Shown here piece by piece: positions 8,946-16,454 of a DNA stretch of 64,000 bases. The position numbers and the translations under genes were made by a program. Below the pieces are notes generated by a model. That model did not search any database. It was given only the letters and a program-made list of their open reading frames with translations, and was not told the DNA's origin. The stretch is taken from the NCBI GenBank assembly GCA_963702695.1, contig CAVPDS010000004.1, positions 1-64,000 on the forward strand, in the 5' to 3' direction. This DNA is from VAZQ01 sp963702695. Its GTDB lineage: Bacteria; Pseudomonadota; Alphaproteobacteria; Rhizobiales; Xanthobacteraceae. How positions within the stretch are numbered: the stretch's first letter is position 1; each line of letters opens with the position of its first letter.

Positions 8946-10374
8946 GGTGCCGTCCGGAATGCGGTTGGAATTTGGTGGCGCGATCTCCAGTAACACGAGG
9001 CTATCGTTTCAGGCGGCAAGGTCAATTGGCTGACCGATAAAGTTTTCTGCGAGCGTCTGCCAGCCATCAACCCTGCGCATGTTGATCTGACCGGATGCGA
9101 GCAACGCCCAGAACAGCATGGCGGCGGTGTCTGCCGACGGCAGCACGGTCTGGGTTTTGATCCTTCGCTTGAACTCTTCGTGCAGCCGCTCGATTGCATT
9201 TGTTGTTCGTGCGCTGCGCCACTGGCTCGGCGGCAGACGGGTGAAGGTAAAGAGCCGGTCGCCGGCCTCCTCCAGGCTGTCGGCGACAGCGCGGTGTTTG
9301 AGCCGCCACTTGCGGATGAAGGCTTTGCGGCGAGTCTCGATGTCCTCGCGCGTCGTCGCATAGATCATGTCGCTGTAGTCGGCGCCGATCTCCTCGTGCA
9401 GGCGCTCGGGGGCATGGGCGAGCAGGTTGCGGTGCTTGTGAACTGTGCACCTCTGCACCGGCACGCCATCCCAGACGGTGGCAATCGCCTTGTCGAGCCC
9501 CGGCGCGCCGTCGACGATGAGGAACTCGGGCCGCCGCAGACCGCGCTTGATGAGATCGTCGAGGACAGCGCGCCAGGCCTCGGTGCTCTCTCCGCCCATG
9601 CTTTTGATTGCAAGCAGCATCTTTTGGCCGTCCGCGCGCACGCCGAGGACAACGAGCAGCGAGATCGAGGTCGCCTTGCGGTCGAGCCGCACGCGCACCA
9701 CAGTGCCGTCGAGAATAAGCCGCACGATCGGCTCCTCGGCCAGCGAGCGGGCATTCCAGGCGTCCCAGTCGGTCTGCACCTTGCGCCACACCCGGCTCAC
9801 CGTGTCCTTGCCCACCGCGCCGCCAAACAGCGCCGCGAGCGCCCGGCGTACCCGCCGTGTATTGGTGCCGGCAAGATACGCGCCCGCGATCAGCGCGTCG
9901 GCGGCAAGCGTGCGCCGCTGGTAAGCCCGCAGCGCCTTGCTCTTCCACTCCGTCGTCTTGCCGTCGGTGGTGTTCAGCCTGGCGCGCGGCACGGCGATCT
10001 CGATCGGACCGAACGTGCCGGTCAGCGACCGCGGCCGGCTCCCGTGGCGGTGGCCGGTAACGTCCGCACTTTCTTCATCGCCGGCCATCTGGCTTCGCCC
10101 GTAACGCGGGCGGGCAAGCACAGTGTCGAGCTCGCCGCGGATCAGCTCTTCGATGAACTCACGCGCCCGAGCGCGCACCGCGGTCTCGATCGGATCAAAC
10201 CAGTTGTCGAAAAGATCAACAGCCATCTCGGCTGTAGGCTGCGAAGAATCAGCCTTCGTGGTATGGCTCATCATGGCGTGGTCTCCAGTCCGACGCTTCA
10301 ACGCCGGATGATTCGAGGTTGATCACCCCGGAGACTACGCCACCCTCAATTCCTACCAACTCCGCGACGGCACC
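8946..10374 (-). mobile_element. IS256-family insertion sequence, copy 2
   Basis: 1429 bp, inverted relative to copy 1 and almost identical. It is bounded by ggtgccgtc and gacggcacc and flanked by the perfect 8-bp duplication gactcggc (8938-8945 and 10375-10382). The target lay between a FAD monooxygenase start and a sigma-factor remnant. Because each copy has its own target duplication, the pair does not need to be explained as one composite transposon. Confidence 0.95.
9009..10274 (-). CDS. IS256-family transposase, copy 2
   Basis: 421 residues with the same DDE contexts as copy 1 (LILDGTVVRVRLD, FLIVDGAPGLDKAI, TTNAIERLHEEFKRR). The only clear amino-acid change is Val for Ile in ADVTGHRHG; a few silent changes are visible. 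Intact and likely able to mobilise both copies. The long frame on the opposite strand (9180-10322) is a codon-bias shadow. Confidence 0.96.
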   Translation of the reverse strand: MMSHTTKADSSQPTAEMAVDLFDNWFDPIETAVRARAREFIEELIRGELDTVLARPRYGRSQMAGDEESADVTGHRHGSRPRSLTGTFGPIEIAVPRARLNTTDGKTTEWKSKALRAYQRRTLAADALIAGAYLAGTNTRRVRRALAALFGGAVGKDTVSRVWRKVQTDWDAWNARSLAEEPIVRLILDGTVVRVRLDRKATSISLLVVLGVRADGQKMLLAIKSMGGESTEAWRAVLDDLIKRGLRRPEFLIVDGAPGLDKAIATVWDGVPVQRCTVHKHRNLLAHAPERLHEEIGADYSDMIYATTREDIETRRKAFIRKWRLKHRAVADSLEEAGDRLFTFTRLPPSQWRSARTTNAIERLHEEFKRRIKTQTVLPSADTAAMLFWALLASGQINMRRVDGWQTLAENFIGQPIDLAA

Positions 10375-10382
10375 GACTCGGC
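10375..10382. repeat. 8-bp target-site duplication, right of IS256 copy 2
   Basis: gactcggc, partner of 8938-8945. Confidence 0.92.
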
Positions 10383-10393
10383 TGCGCGAGGCT

Positions 10394-10730
10394 TCAAAGA
10401 CAAGACGGGTCTGCACCGCGCCCTGTGACAGGTGTGTTCAGATTTTCTGGGGCGATGCCTTTGAGCTTGTCAGGATTGACGATGGCGAAGGCCGCGAGAA
10501 TGCGCGCGCCATCGGTTTCAATGGTCAGTGCCCAGACGGGCCGCTCACCCGCGAAGGCGACAATTCCGGTTTCGCCGTTAATGGAAGCGAGGCGGTAATC
10601 CAACTCGCTCAGGTATCGCTGCCATATGCCGGAGATGAAACGCGTCACCAATTCGACGCCTCGGATTGTTTTGAGGGCGGCCCTGGCCTTTCCTCCACCA
10701 TCTTGTGCGGTCTTGATGCGGACGGAGCCT
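10394..10730 (-). pseudogene. C-terminal fragment of an ECF41/SigJ-type sigma factor
   Basis: The minus frame contains AQDGGGKARAAL, then a SnoaL-like alpha/beta stretch ending AFAIVNPDKLKGIAPEN. DGGGKARAAL followed by such a domain is characteristic of the C-terminal regulatory domain of ECF41 sigma factors. The DNA-binding sigma2/sigma4 regions are absent; upstream the frame enters the CRISPR relic at 10731. It ends at a TGA at 10394, 12 bases from the IS256 target duplication. Non-functional. Confidence 0.65.
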
Positions 10731-10825
10731 GTTTGAATGGCGTGGGAGCGCGGATCGAAACCTCGCAATCGTGGATGGAGAGATACTTCCACAGGTCGCT
10801 CCTTCGCGGGAGCGCGGATCGAAAC
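10731..10825 (+). CRISPR. Orphan two-repeat CRISPR relic, type I-C-like
   Basis: Two copies of a 31-nt unit at 10731-10761 and 10795-10825 enclose one 33-nt spacer (10762-10794). The second is complete: gtcgctcc, loop ttcgc, gggagcg, then cggatcgaaac. It has the palindrome and the GAAAC 3' end of subtype I-C repeats. The first copy retains the 18-nt 3' half gggagcgcggatcgaaac exactly, while its 5' 13 nt have diverged, as seen in terminal repeats. No third repeat occurs at the expected place near 10860. No cas gene is present in the window. Confidence 0.75.
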
Positions 10826-10965
10826 TGGCCGCTCGGATATCCCAGCGCTTGCTGCTGGACGCCGCGGCCTGCAAGCCCACCCAAATACCGGAAGCCCCTG
10901 CCGGAAAAAAATCCTGGTAACGTTAAAAAAAGGGGGTTAAAAGAGGGCGCGAATCGGATACATTA

Positions 10966-11565
10966 ATGGTGTTCGTTAAACACCATTTCTGCGGATCCGC
11001 TCTCATGCGCAGGCAAGCATTTTTAAATCTTACGGGACTTAGCCCTGACAAGCATAAGAACCTCGTGCGCAACGATTTGCTTCCGTACGCCGAGGATGAG
11101 GACGCTCCCGCTCAGGGATGGGGCTATTACACACTCCGCCAAGCAATTTTCGTGCTTCTCGCTATCGAGTTAGCGAATGCCGGGCTTGATAAACGGACGG
11201 CCTGCGCCGTGGTGGCTGAGCTGAATATAAGTGCACCCTCTTTTCAGTTGGCCACCCTTGCGGAACAGCCTGATATATGGGTTGGTGCAATTGCGTTCAC
11301 GCAATCGACTAATCGCGGACTTCTTCACCGCTACGCCGGCACTGTCGGCACGCTCTCGAAAATTAGCTTGTCGATTGTGCAGACCGATATCACGGTCAAA
11401 GATATTGAGAAGCAATCTAGCTCTATTATTTTGGTTAACTTCTCTCGCGTACTTCGCATCATAAAGGCACGCGCCGAGCAGTTTGGGATTTCGATCGATT
11501 TCGACGGATTGTGGGACCCAAATAAGACTACTGAGCCAAATAGGAAAAACAGGGCAGAGCCGTGA
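10966..11565 (+). CDS. Hypothetical protein with MerR-like N-terminal region
   Basis: 199 residues (186 if the ATG at 11005 is used). The N-terminal 80 residues (FLNLTGLSPDKHKNLVRNDL, then WGYYTLRQAIFVLLAIELAN) look like a winged-helix/MerR-type module reading a recognition helix followed by a longer helix, so a regulatory role of the integrated element is possible. The rest is unrecognised. GC content and codon use are clearly lower than in flanking chromosomal genes, consistent with phage or integrative-element origin. It precedes a small gene and the integrase in the same orientation. Confidence 0.6.
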   Translation: MVFVKHHFCGSALMRRQAFLNLTGLSPDKHKNLVRNDLLPYAEDEDAPAQGWGYYTLRQAIFVLLAIELANAGLDKRTACAVVAELNISAPSFQLATLAEQPDIWVGAIAFTQSTNRGLLHRYAGTVGTLSKISLSIVQTDITVKDIEKQSSSIILVNFSRVLRIIKARAEQFGISIDFDGLWDPNKTTEPNRKNRAEP

Positions 11566-11813
11566 ACGTTCTGAGCCGCCCGTATCCCATGCTGTACTCA
11601 ATCGGCAGCGAAAGTTGCGCCGACCAAAATGTTCGCGATCTACTTGCTCCGCTTGGTCATCGCAATATTACCATGAGCTTCAATTCTAGCGACGGGTTGG
11701 CTTCCACGAGTTGGCGAATTCTCGATCGTCTCAAGAATAATCGTCCGGGGGCCGCACGCGAATTCGGATGCAAGGGTTGGATCGGAAATGCCACGCGATC
11801 GCAGCGCACTTAG
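11562..11813 (+). CDS. Doubtful small ORF
   Basis: GTG start overlaps the previous stop by four bases, which is a common coupling arrangement, but the 83-residue product has no recognisable features and its end overlaps the next, better-supported gene by 26 bases. It may simply be spacer DNA. Confidence 0.25.
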   Translation: MNVLSRPYPMLYSIGSESCADQNVRDLLAPLGHRNITMSFNSSDGLASTSWRILDRLKNNRPGAAREFGCKGWIGNATRSQRT

Positions 11814-11973
11814 ACAGCTGGATATAATGCGAGCGTTACGCGCCGCGGATGCCGCTGGCAGCAAAGTATCTCGGGTTGAGATTGATCGCGAGGGCAAGAT
11901 TGTATTGGTAATGATCGAACCACCTGACGAAGAACTGTCGAAATCTGCCCCGAGTGTTCCCGTTCTCCTTTAA
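11788..11973 (+). CDS. Small protein of integrase-linked type (61 aa)
   Basis: The product begins MPRDRSALRQLDIMRALRAA and contains SRVEIDREGKIVLVM, a helix followed by a beta hairpin. Small proteins of this shape often lie just upstream of integrases in Hyphomicrobiales phages and islands and may act as excision or regulatory factors; that role is inference from position. Ten bases separate its stop from the original integrase ATG at 11984. Confidence 0.6.
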   Translation: MPRDRSALRQLDIMRALRAADAAGSKVSRVEIDREGKIVLVMIEPPDEELSKSAPSVPVLL

Positions 11974-12038
11974 GGTATGCGTAATGCCTAGATCTCGACC
12001 ACCACACCTTACACCGCGAAGAAACCCGTCACGGCCTG

Positions 12039-13094
12039 GTGACATGGTATGTACGGCGCGGTCACGGGTCGCGGACTCGAATCAAAGCCAAATATGGCTC
12101 GGAAGCGTTCTGGGCAGAATATCGCGCGGCTTTTGAGGGCTCGCCACTGCCATCAAGGACGGCGAAGGCGCACACGCTCGCATGGGCAATCGAGCGCTAC
12201 CGCAACAACTCCGCTTGGGCTGCAATGTCGACGGCGACACGAAAGCAGCGCGAGAATATCTTCCGCGCCGTAATCAAGACCGGGGGCACGTCGCTGTTGC
12301 GCGACATCACGGAGGAAGCGATACGGGCCGGGCGTGAGCGGCGCGCCGCAACACCGCATTCAGCGAACAATTTCCTCAAAACGATGCGCGGGTTTTTCGC
12401 CTGGGCAGTCGAGGGCAAGCTCGTCACGGTCGACCCGACGAAAGGGGTCAAGATGCTCGCCGGCCCGAACGATGCGGACGGCTTCCATACGTGGTCACAG
12501 GAGGAACTGGACCGCTATGAAGCACGCTGGCCGCTCGGCACGCGCGAGCGGCTCGCGTTTGATTTGCTGCTCTATACCGGCCTACGGCGCAGCGATGCCG
12601 TCCGCGTGGGCTTGCAGCATGTCCGAGACGGCGTGATCACGATCCGCACCGAAAAGCATCAGAAGGGTAAGCCAGGCGAGCAAGTGACGATCCCAATCCT
12701 TGAACCGCTCGCCGCGTCGATCGCCGCGACGAAGACAGGCGATCTCACGTACCTCGTGACACAAGCAGGCCGGCCCTGGGTGAAGGAAAGCTTTGGGACT
12801 TGGTTTCGTGAGGCGTGCCGCAAAGCGCGCTGCCCGGGTTCGGCGCATGGGCTGCGCAAGGCCGGCGCAACGCGCGCGGCCGAGCGCGGCGCGAGCGAGC
12901 GGCAACTGATGGCGATCTTCGGATGGTCAACCGGCAAGATGGCGCAGCACTACACGCGCTCGGCGGATCGCACGCGCCTTGCACACGACGCCGCGCAATT
13001 GCTGCTACCGGCACAGTCAGAGAACGAAAAACGCCCGCACCTTAGGTCCGGTGCGGGATCGGCGACGAAACGCCGAATTAAATCAGGAGCATAG
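12039..13094 (+). CDS. int: tRNA-adjacent tyrosine integrase with displaced start
   Basis: 351 residues from the GTG at 12039. The catalytic core is complete: Arg in YTGLRRSDAVRV, HGLRKAGATRAAE (His-x-x-Arg), FGWSTGKMAQHYTRS with the Tyr nucleophile. The native N-terminus starts at ATG 11984 (MPRSRPPHL), but an extra a near 12010 breaks the frame; the continuation LHREETRHGLVTWYVRRGHG is in the GTG frame with a stop (TAA 11982) upstream. Either translation begins at 12039, losing ~17 residues of the arm-binding region, or the gene is inactive. It ends 8 bases from the tRNA-Leu 3' end, as expected for an integrase that targets that tRNA. Confidence 0.85.
   Translation: MTWYVRRGHGSRTRIKAKYGSEAFWAEYRAAFEGSPLPSRTAKAHTLAWAIERYRNNSAWAAMSTATRKQRENIFRAVIKTGGTSLLRDITEEAIRAGRERRAATPHSANNFLKTMRGFFAWAVEGKLVTVDPTKGVKMLAGPNDADGFHTWSQEELDRYEARWPLGTRERLAFDLLLYTGLRRSDAVRVGLQHVRDGVITIRTEKHQKGKPGEQVTIPILEPLAASIAATKTGDLTYLVTQAGRPWVKESFGTWFREACRKARCPGSAHGLRKAGATRAAERGASERQLMAIFGWSTGKMAQHYTRSADRTRLAHDAAQLLLPAQSENEKRPHLRSGAGSATKRRIKSGA
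13027..13057 (-). terminator. Intrinsic terminator of tRNA-Leu, inside the integrase 3' end
   Basis: On the minus strand cccgcacc, an 8-nt loop and ggtgcggg form a perfect 8-bp stem followed by cgttttt. It is 46 bases beyond the tRNA CCA end and correctly oriented to terminate tRNA-Leu. The same DNA encodes the last residues of the plus-strand integrase (RPHLRSGAGS). Confidence 0.8.
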
Positions 13095-13102
13095 AAAATG
13101 GC

Positions 13103-13187
<85 letters not shown>

Positions 13188-13279
13188 CGCGGAGGCGATA
13201 GGTAGGCAGCGGCTTGCGCCTTGTCAAATGGGTGAAACGGGCCTGTACAGGGGGGAATCGATCCTGTATTCGGCGCGGC

Positions 13280-14248
13280 ATGACGCCCATCCCGACTGAA
13301 ACGCTGGTGACGGTCTTCGGTGGCTCCGGCTTCCTCGGCCGCCATGTCGTGCGCGCGCTCGCCAAGGACGGCTACCGCGTCCGCGTCGCCGTGCGCCGCC
13401 CCGACCTGGCGGGCCACCTGCAGCCGCTCGGCCGGGTCGGCCAAATCCACGCGGTGCAGGCGAACCTGCGCTATCCGGACTCGGTCGAGGCGGCGGCGCG
13501 CGGCGCCGACGTGGTGATCAACCTGGTCGGCATCTTGTTCGAGCGCGGACGGCAGCGATTCGACGCGGTCCAGGCCTTTGGCGCCGAGGTGGTCGCGCTC
13601 GCGGCTTCGGCGTTCGGCGCACGCCTGGTCCACATCTCCTCGATCGGCGCCGACGAGAGCTCGCCTTCGGCCTATGCGCGCGCGAAGGCGAGGGGCGAGA
13701 AGCTCGTGCTGGCGGCGATGCCATCGGCGACGATTTTGCGGCCTTCGGTCGTGTTCGGCCCGGACGATGACTTCTTCAACAAATTCGCCGGCATCGCGCG
13801 CTTTGCGCCGGCGCTGCCGCTGATCGGCGGCGGGGCCACGCGCTTCCAGCCGGTTTTCGTGGGCGACGTTGCCGCGGCGGTGGTCGCCGCGATCGGCGGC
13901 TGCACCGCCGCGGGCAAGATCTACGAACTCGGCGGCCCGGACGTGCGCACCTTCAAGGAGCTGATGCAGTTCGTTCTGACGACGATCGAGCGCCGGCGCC
14001 TGTTGCTGCCGCTGCCGTTCGCGCTCGCGACGCTGCAGGCGGCGTTCCTGCAGTTCCTGCCCAAGCCCCCGCTCACCCCTGACCAGGTCCAACTGCTCAA
14101 GGTCGACAACGTCGTGTCGGAGGCGGCCAAGCGCGAAGGACGCACGCTCGAAGGCCTCGGCATCGAGCCGGTCTCAATGGCGGCGGAAGTGCCCTCCTAT
14201 CTCTGGCGCTTCCGCAAGACCGGCCAGTTCAGACCACGAATGGTGTGA
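13280..14248 (+). CDS. NDUFA9-like NAD(P)-dependent epimerase/dehydratase
   Basis: 322 residues, an extended short-chain dehydrogenase with the N-terminal nucleotide motif VFGGSGFLGRHVV, then INLVGILFERG, HISSIGADESSPSAYARAKA (Ser and a YxxxK-like position), and PSVVFGPDDDFFNKF. This is the pattern of the complex I NDUFA9 subunit family found as a single copy in alphaproteobacteria, thought to act in complex I assembly or as an ancillary subunit. ATG 13280 was chosen over 13214 because homology starts at LVTVFGG. First chromosomal gene right of the tRNA; not obviously in an operon. Confidence 0.88.
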   Translation: MTPIPTETLVTVFGGSGFLGRHVVRALAKDGYRVRVAVRRPDLAGHLQPLGRVGQIHAVQANLRYPDSVEAAARGADVVINLVGILFERGRQRFDAVQAFGAEVVALAASAFGARLVHISSIGADESSPSAYARAKARGEKLVLAAMPSATILRPSVVFGPDDDFFNKFAGIARFAPALPLIGGGATRFQPVFVGDVAAAVVAAIGGCTAAGKIYELGGPDVRTFKELMQFVLTTIERRRLLLPLPFALATLQAAFLQFLPKPPLTPDQVQLLKVDNVVSEAAKREGRTLEGLGIEPVSMAAEVPSYLWRFRKTGQFRPRMV

Positions 14249-14263
14249 GGTTTCGCGGCCGTT

Positions 14264-14364
14264 AGAGCATCATCCCGAAAAGGTGCAGACTTTTCGGATC
14301 AGATCATGCGACCAATCAAAGAGAAGCGGAGCAAGATCGCTTCAATCTGAAGCGACCTTGCTCC
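14264..14364. repeat. Dispersed palindromic repeat, copy A
   Basis: Begins agagcatcatcccgaaaag, includes atgcgaccaatcaaagagaa and ends with a imperfect palindrome gagcaagatcgcttca...tgaagcgaccttgctc. The family recurs at 15540-15693 and 19993-20064 and is widespread in Bradyrhizobium-like genomes. Confidence 0.85.
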
Positions 14365-14384
14365 AGAGCCGCGCAGCACGCAGC

Positions 14385-15524
14385 ATGCCGATCATCACCA
14401 ACATCGAGGACTTGCGGCAGGTCGCACGGCGCAAGGTTCCGCGCGCGCTGTTCGACTATGTCGACCGTGGCTCCTATGACGAGATCACGCTGCGCGCCAA
14501 TCGCGACGACCTCGACGCGATCCGCTTGCGCCAGCGCGTGCTCATCGACGTCTCCAGGATTTCACTCGCGACCACGCTGCTCGGCGATCCGGTATCGATG
14601 CCGATCGCGATCGCGCCGACCGGATTGACCGGGCTGCTGCACGGCGACGGCGAGATGCTGGCCGCCCGCGCCGCCGAGGCCGCCGGCACAAAATATTGCC
14701 TGTCCACCATGTCGGTCTGCACCATCGAGGACGTGCAGAGCGTGCTGACCAAGCCGTTCTGGTTCCAGCTCTACGTCTTCCGCGACCGCGGCTTCAGCGA
14801 ATCCGTGATCGAGCGGGCGCGCGCAGCGAAGTGCTCTGCGCTGTTCTTGACCGTCGATCTGCCGATGCGCGGGCAGCGTCACATGGACATCAAGAACGGG
14901 CTCACCGTGCCGCCCCGGCTCACCGCCGGCAACATCCTCGACATCGCGACCAAGCCTGCCTGGGCGCTGTCGGTGCTCGCGGGCAAGCGCAAGACTTTCG
15001 GCAATGTCGAGGCCTACCTGAAAGGCCGCGCCGGCATGTACCGCGCCGGCAGTTGGGCGAATCAGAATTTCGACCGCACGCTAAGCTGGCGCGATATCGA
15101 TTGGATCCGCAGGCTGTGGCCCGGCAAGCTGGTGCTCAAGGGCATCCTCGACGTCGAGGATGCACGCCAGGCCGCTGCCGCCGGCGTCGACGGGATCGTG
15201 GTTTCAAACCACGGTGGACGCCAGCTCGACGGCGCGCGGTCTTCCATCCGATCGCTGCCGGAGATCGCGAGCGCGGTCGGCGACCGCATCGAAGTCCTGT
15301 TCGACGGCGGCATCCGCTCCGGGCAGGACGCGCTCAAGGCGCTCGCCCGTGGCGCCCGCGGCTGCATGGTCGGGCGCGCTTATCTGTACGGACTGGCCGC
15401 CATGGGCGAGGCCGGCGTGAGGCGCTCGCTCGATCTCCTGCGCGCCGAGCTTGAAGTGAGCATGGCGCTCTGTGGAATCCGCGACGTGCAGGCGATCTCA
15501 AGTCAGGTGATCGCAGCGGAGTAG
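14385..15524 (+). CDS. lldD: FMN-dependent alpha-hydroxy-acid (L-lactate) dehydrogenase
   Basis: 379 residues, the usual length. It converts L-lactate or a similar 2-hydroxy acid to the 2-oxo acid using FMN and passes electrons to the respiratory chain. Family motifs are in order: LFDYVDRGSYDEITLRAN, MPIAIAPTGLTGLLHGDGE, WFQLYVFRDRG, LVLKGILDVEDARQAAAAG (catalytic Lys region), VVSNHGGRQLDG with active-site His276 and substrate Arg, and FDGGIRSGQDALKALARGA for phosphate binding. The ATG at 14385 is where family homology begins; a dispersed repeat fills the gap before it. Substrate (lactate, glycolate, mandelate) cannot be fixed from sequence alone. Confidence 0.9.
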   Translation: MPIITNIEDLRQVARRKVPRALFDYVDRGSYDEITLRANRDDLDAIRLRQRVLIDVSRISLATTLLGDPVSMPIAIAPTGLTGLLHGDGEMLAARAAEAAGTKYCLSTMSVCTIEDVQSVLTKPFWFQLYVFRDRGFSESVIERARAAKCSALFLTVDLPMRGQRHMDIKNGLTVPPRLTAGNILDIATKPAWALSVLAGKRKTFGNVEAYLKGRAGMYRAGSWANQNFDRTLSWRDIDWIRRLWPGKLVLKGILDVEDARQAAAAGVDGIVVSNHGGRQLDGARSSIRSLPEIASAVGDRIEVLFDGGIRSGQDALKALARGARGCMVGRAYLYGLAAMGEAGVRRSLDLLRAELEVSMALCGIRDVQAISSQVIAAE

Positions 15525-15539
15525 CGGCAGACACGCCAG

Positions 15540-15693
15540 AGCAAGATTGCTCCAGATTGAAGCGATCTTGCTCCGCTGCTCTTTGATTGGTCGCATGATC
15601 TGATCCGAAAAGTCTGCAACTTTTCGGGACCATGCTCTTTGATTGGTCGCATGATCCGATCCGAAAAGTCTGCAACTTTTCGGGACCATGCTC
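15540..15693. repeat. Dispersed palindromic repeat, copy B, with internal tandem duplication
   Basis: The inverse orientation of copy A: gagcaag/cttgctc palindrome first, then a unit reading ctctttgattggtcgcatga through cttttcgggaccatg that is present twice in tandem (about 15578-15632 and 15632-15693). The end touches the MOSC stop codon at 15693-15695. Confidence 0.85.
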
Positions 15694-16454
15694 TAGCCGA
15701 CCTCGTCGCCGATCGCGATCTCGCCCGCCGCCACCACCTCGGCATACACCCCGCAGTCGGCGTGGCCGAATTGCCGCAACAGCGTATTCGGGATTGCGAG
15801 ATCGCGGGCGCCCGTATCGGGATCGACGTTGGTCGCGGCACAGCGCACGATGCGCTTGACCACCTTCAGCCGCGCGCCGGCGAGCGTGATTTGTCGTCCC
15901 ATCAAATCGAACTCGCGCCATGCCGGCCAGCCACGAACGTAGACGTTGCCGCGGAATCGCCGTGGATCGACCGGCGCGCCGACGGCGTCCTCGACCTCGG
16001 CGACCGACGCGAGGTTGATGATCGACACGACCTTGCTCGCCACGTCGGAGAAGCTGAAACCGGGCGCATGCAGAACCTTCGGCGGTCCGCGCAATTCGTC
16101 GGCGCAGAACGTGGCGAAGAAGCGCTCGATCGCCATGCGGCCGTCGGCCGTGCGCAGATCACCGCGCACGGCCTCGCGCCCGTCGTGCTCGATCACCAGC
16201 GTGTGGCTCGCTTCCTCGAAGCGCGTGCGCAGCTTCGCCAGTCGCTCATTGCGCATCAATTCGAGATATTGCGACTTCGGCTGATACTTCGGTGCCGCCG
16301 GATCGAATCCAGTCGGGCCGTTCTCGATGGCATAGATGCGGTCGCCGGGCAGCGTCTGGCGAACCGCGAGCTGCGTGCGCAGCAGCGGCTCCGGGCTGAG
16401 CCCTTTGACCGGATAGCGATAGATGGCGTCGATCGTCGGCACGGTCGGGATCAA
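15693..16454 (-). CDS. MOSC-domain protein
   Basis: 253 residues starting at TTG 16454, which overlaps the stop of the carbamoyltransferase gene (ttga), so translation is probably coupled. The N-terminal beta-barrel (IDAIYRYPVKGLSPEPL) and the C-terminal MOSC domain with RCAATNVDPDTGARD and GHADCGVYAEVV are present; the Cys in RCAA is the expected sulfur-carrying residue. MOSC proteins transfer sulfur or reduce N-hydroxylated compounds with molybdenum cofactor. Why it is tied to a carbamoyltransferase operon is not clear; it may just be the last cotranscribed gene. GTG 16440 is an alternative start. Confidence 0.85.
   Translation of the reverse strand: MIPTVPTIDAIYRYPVKGLSPEPLLRTQLAVRQTLPGDRIYAIENGPTGFDPAAPKYQPKSQYLELMRNERLAKLRTRFEEASHTLVIEHDGREAVRGDLRTADGRMAIERFFATFCADELRGPPKVLHAPGFSFSDVASKVVSIINLASVAEVEDAVGAPVDPRRFRGNVYVRGWPAWREFDLMGRQITLAGARLKVVKRIVRCAATNVDPDTGARDLAIPNTLLRQFGHADCGVYAEVVAAGEIAIGDEVG

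Noticed and set aside
1090..10374. Composite transposon bounded by the two IS256 copies
   Set aside because: Each copy has its own, different target duplication, so they inserted separately; the DNA between is a mix of other dead elements rather than cargo.
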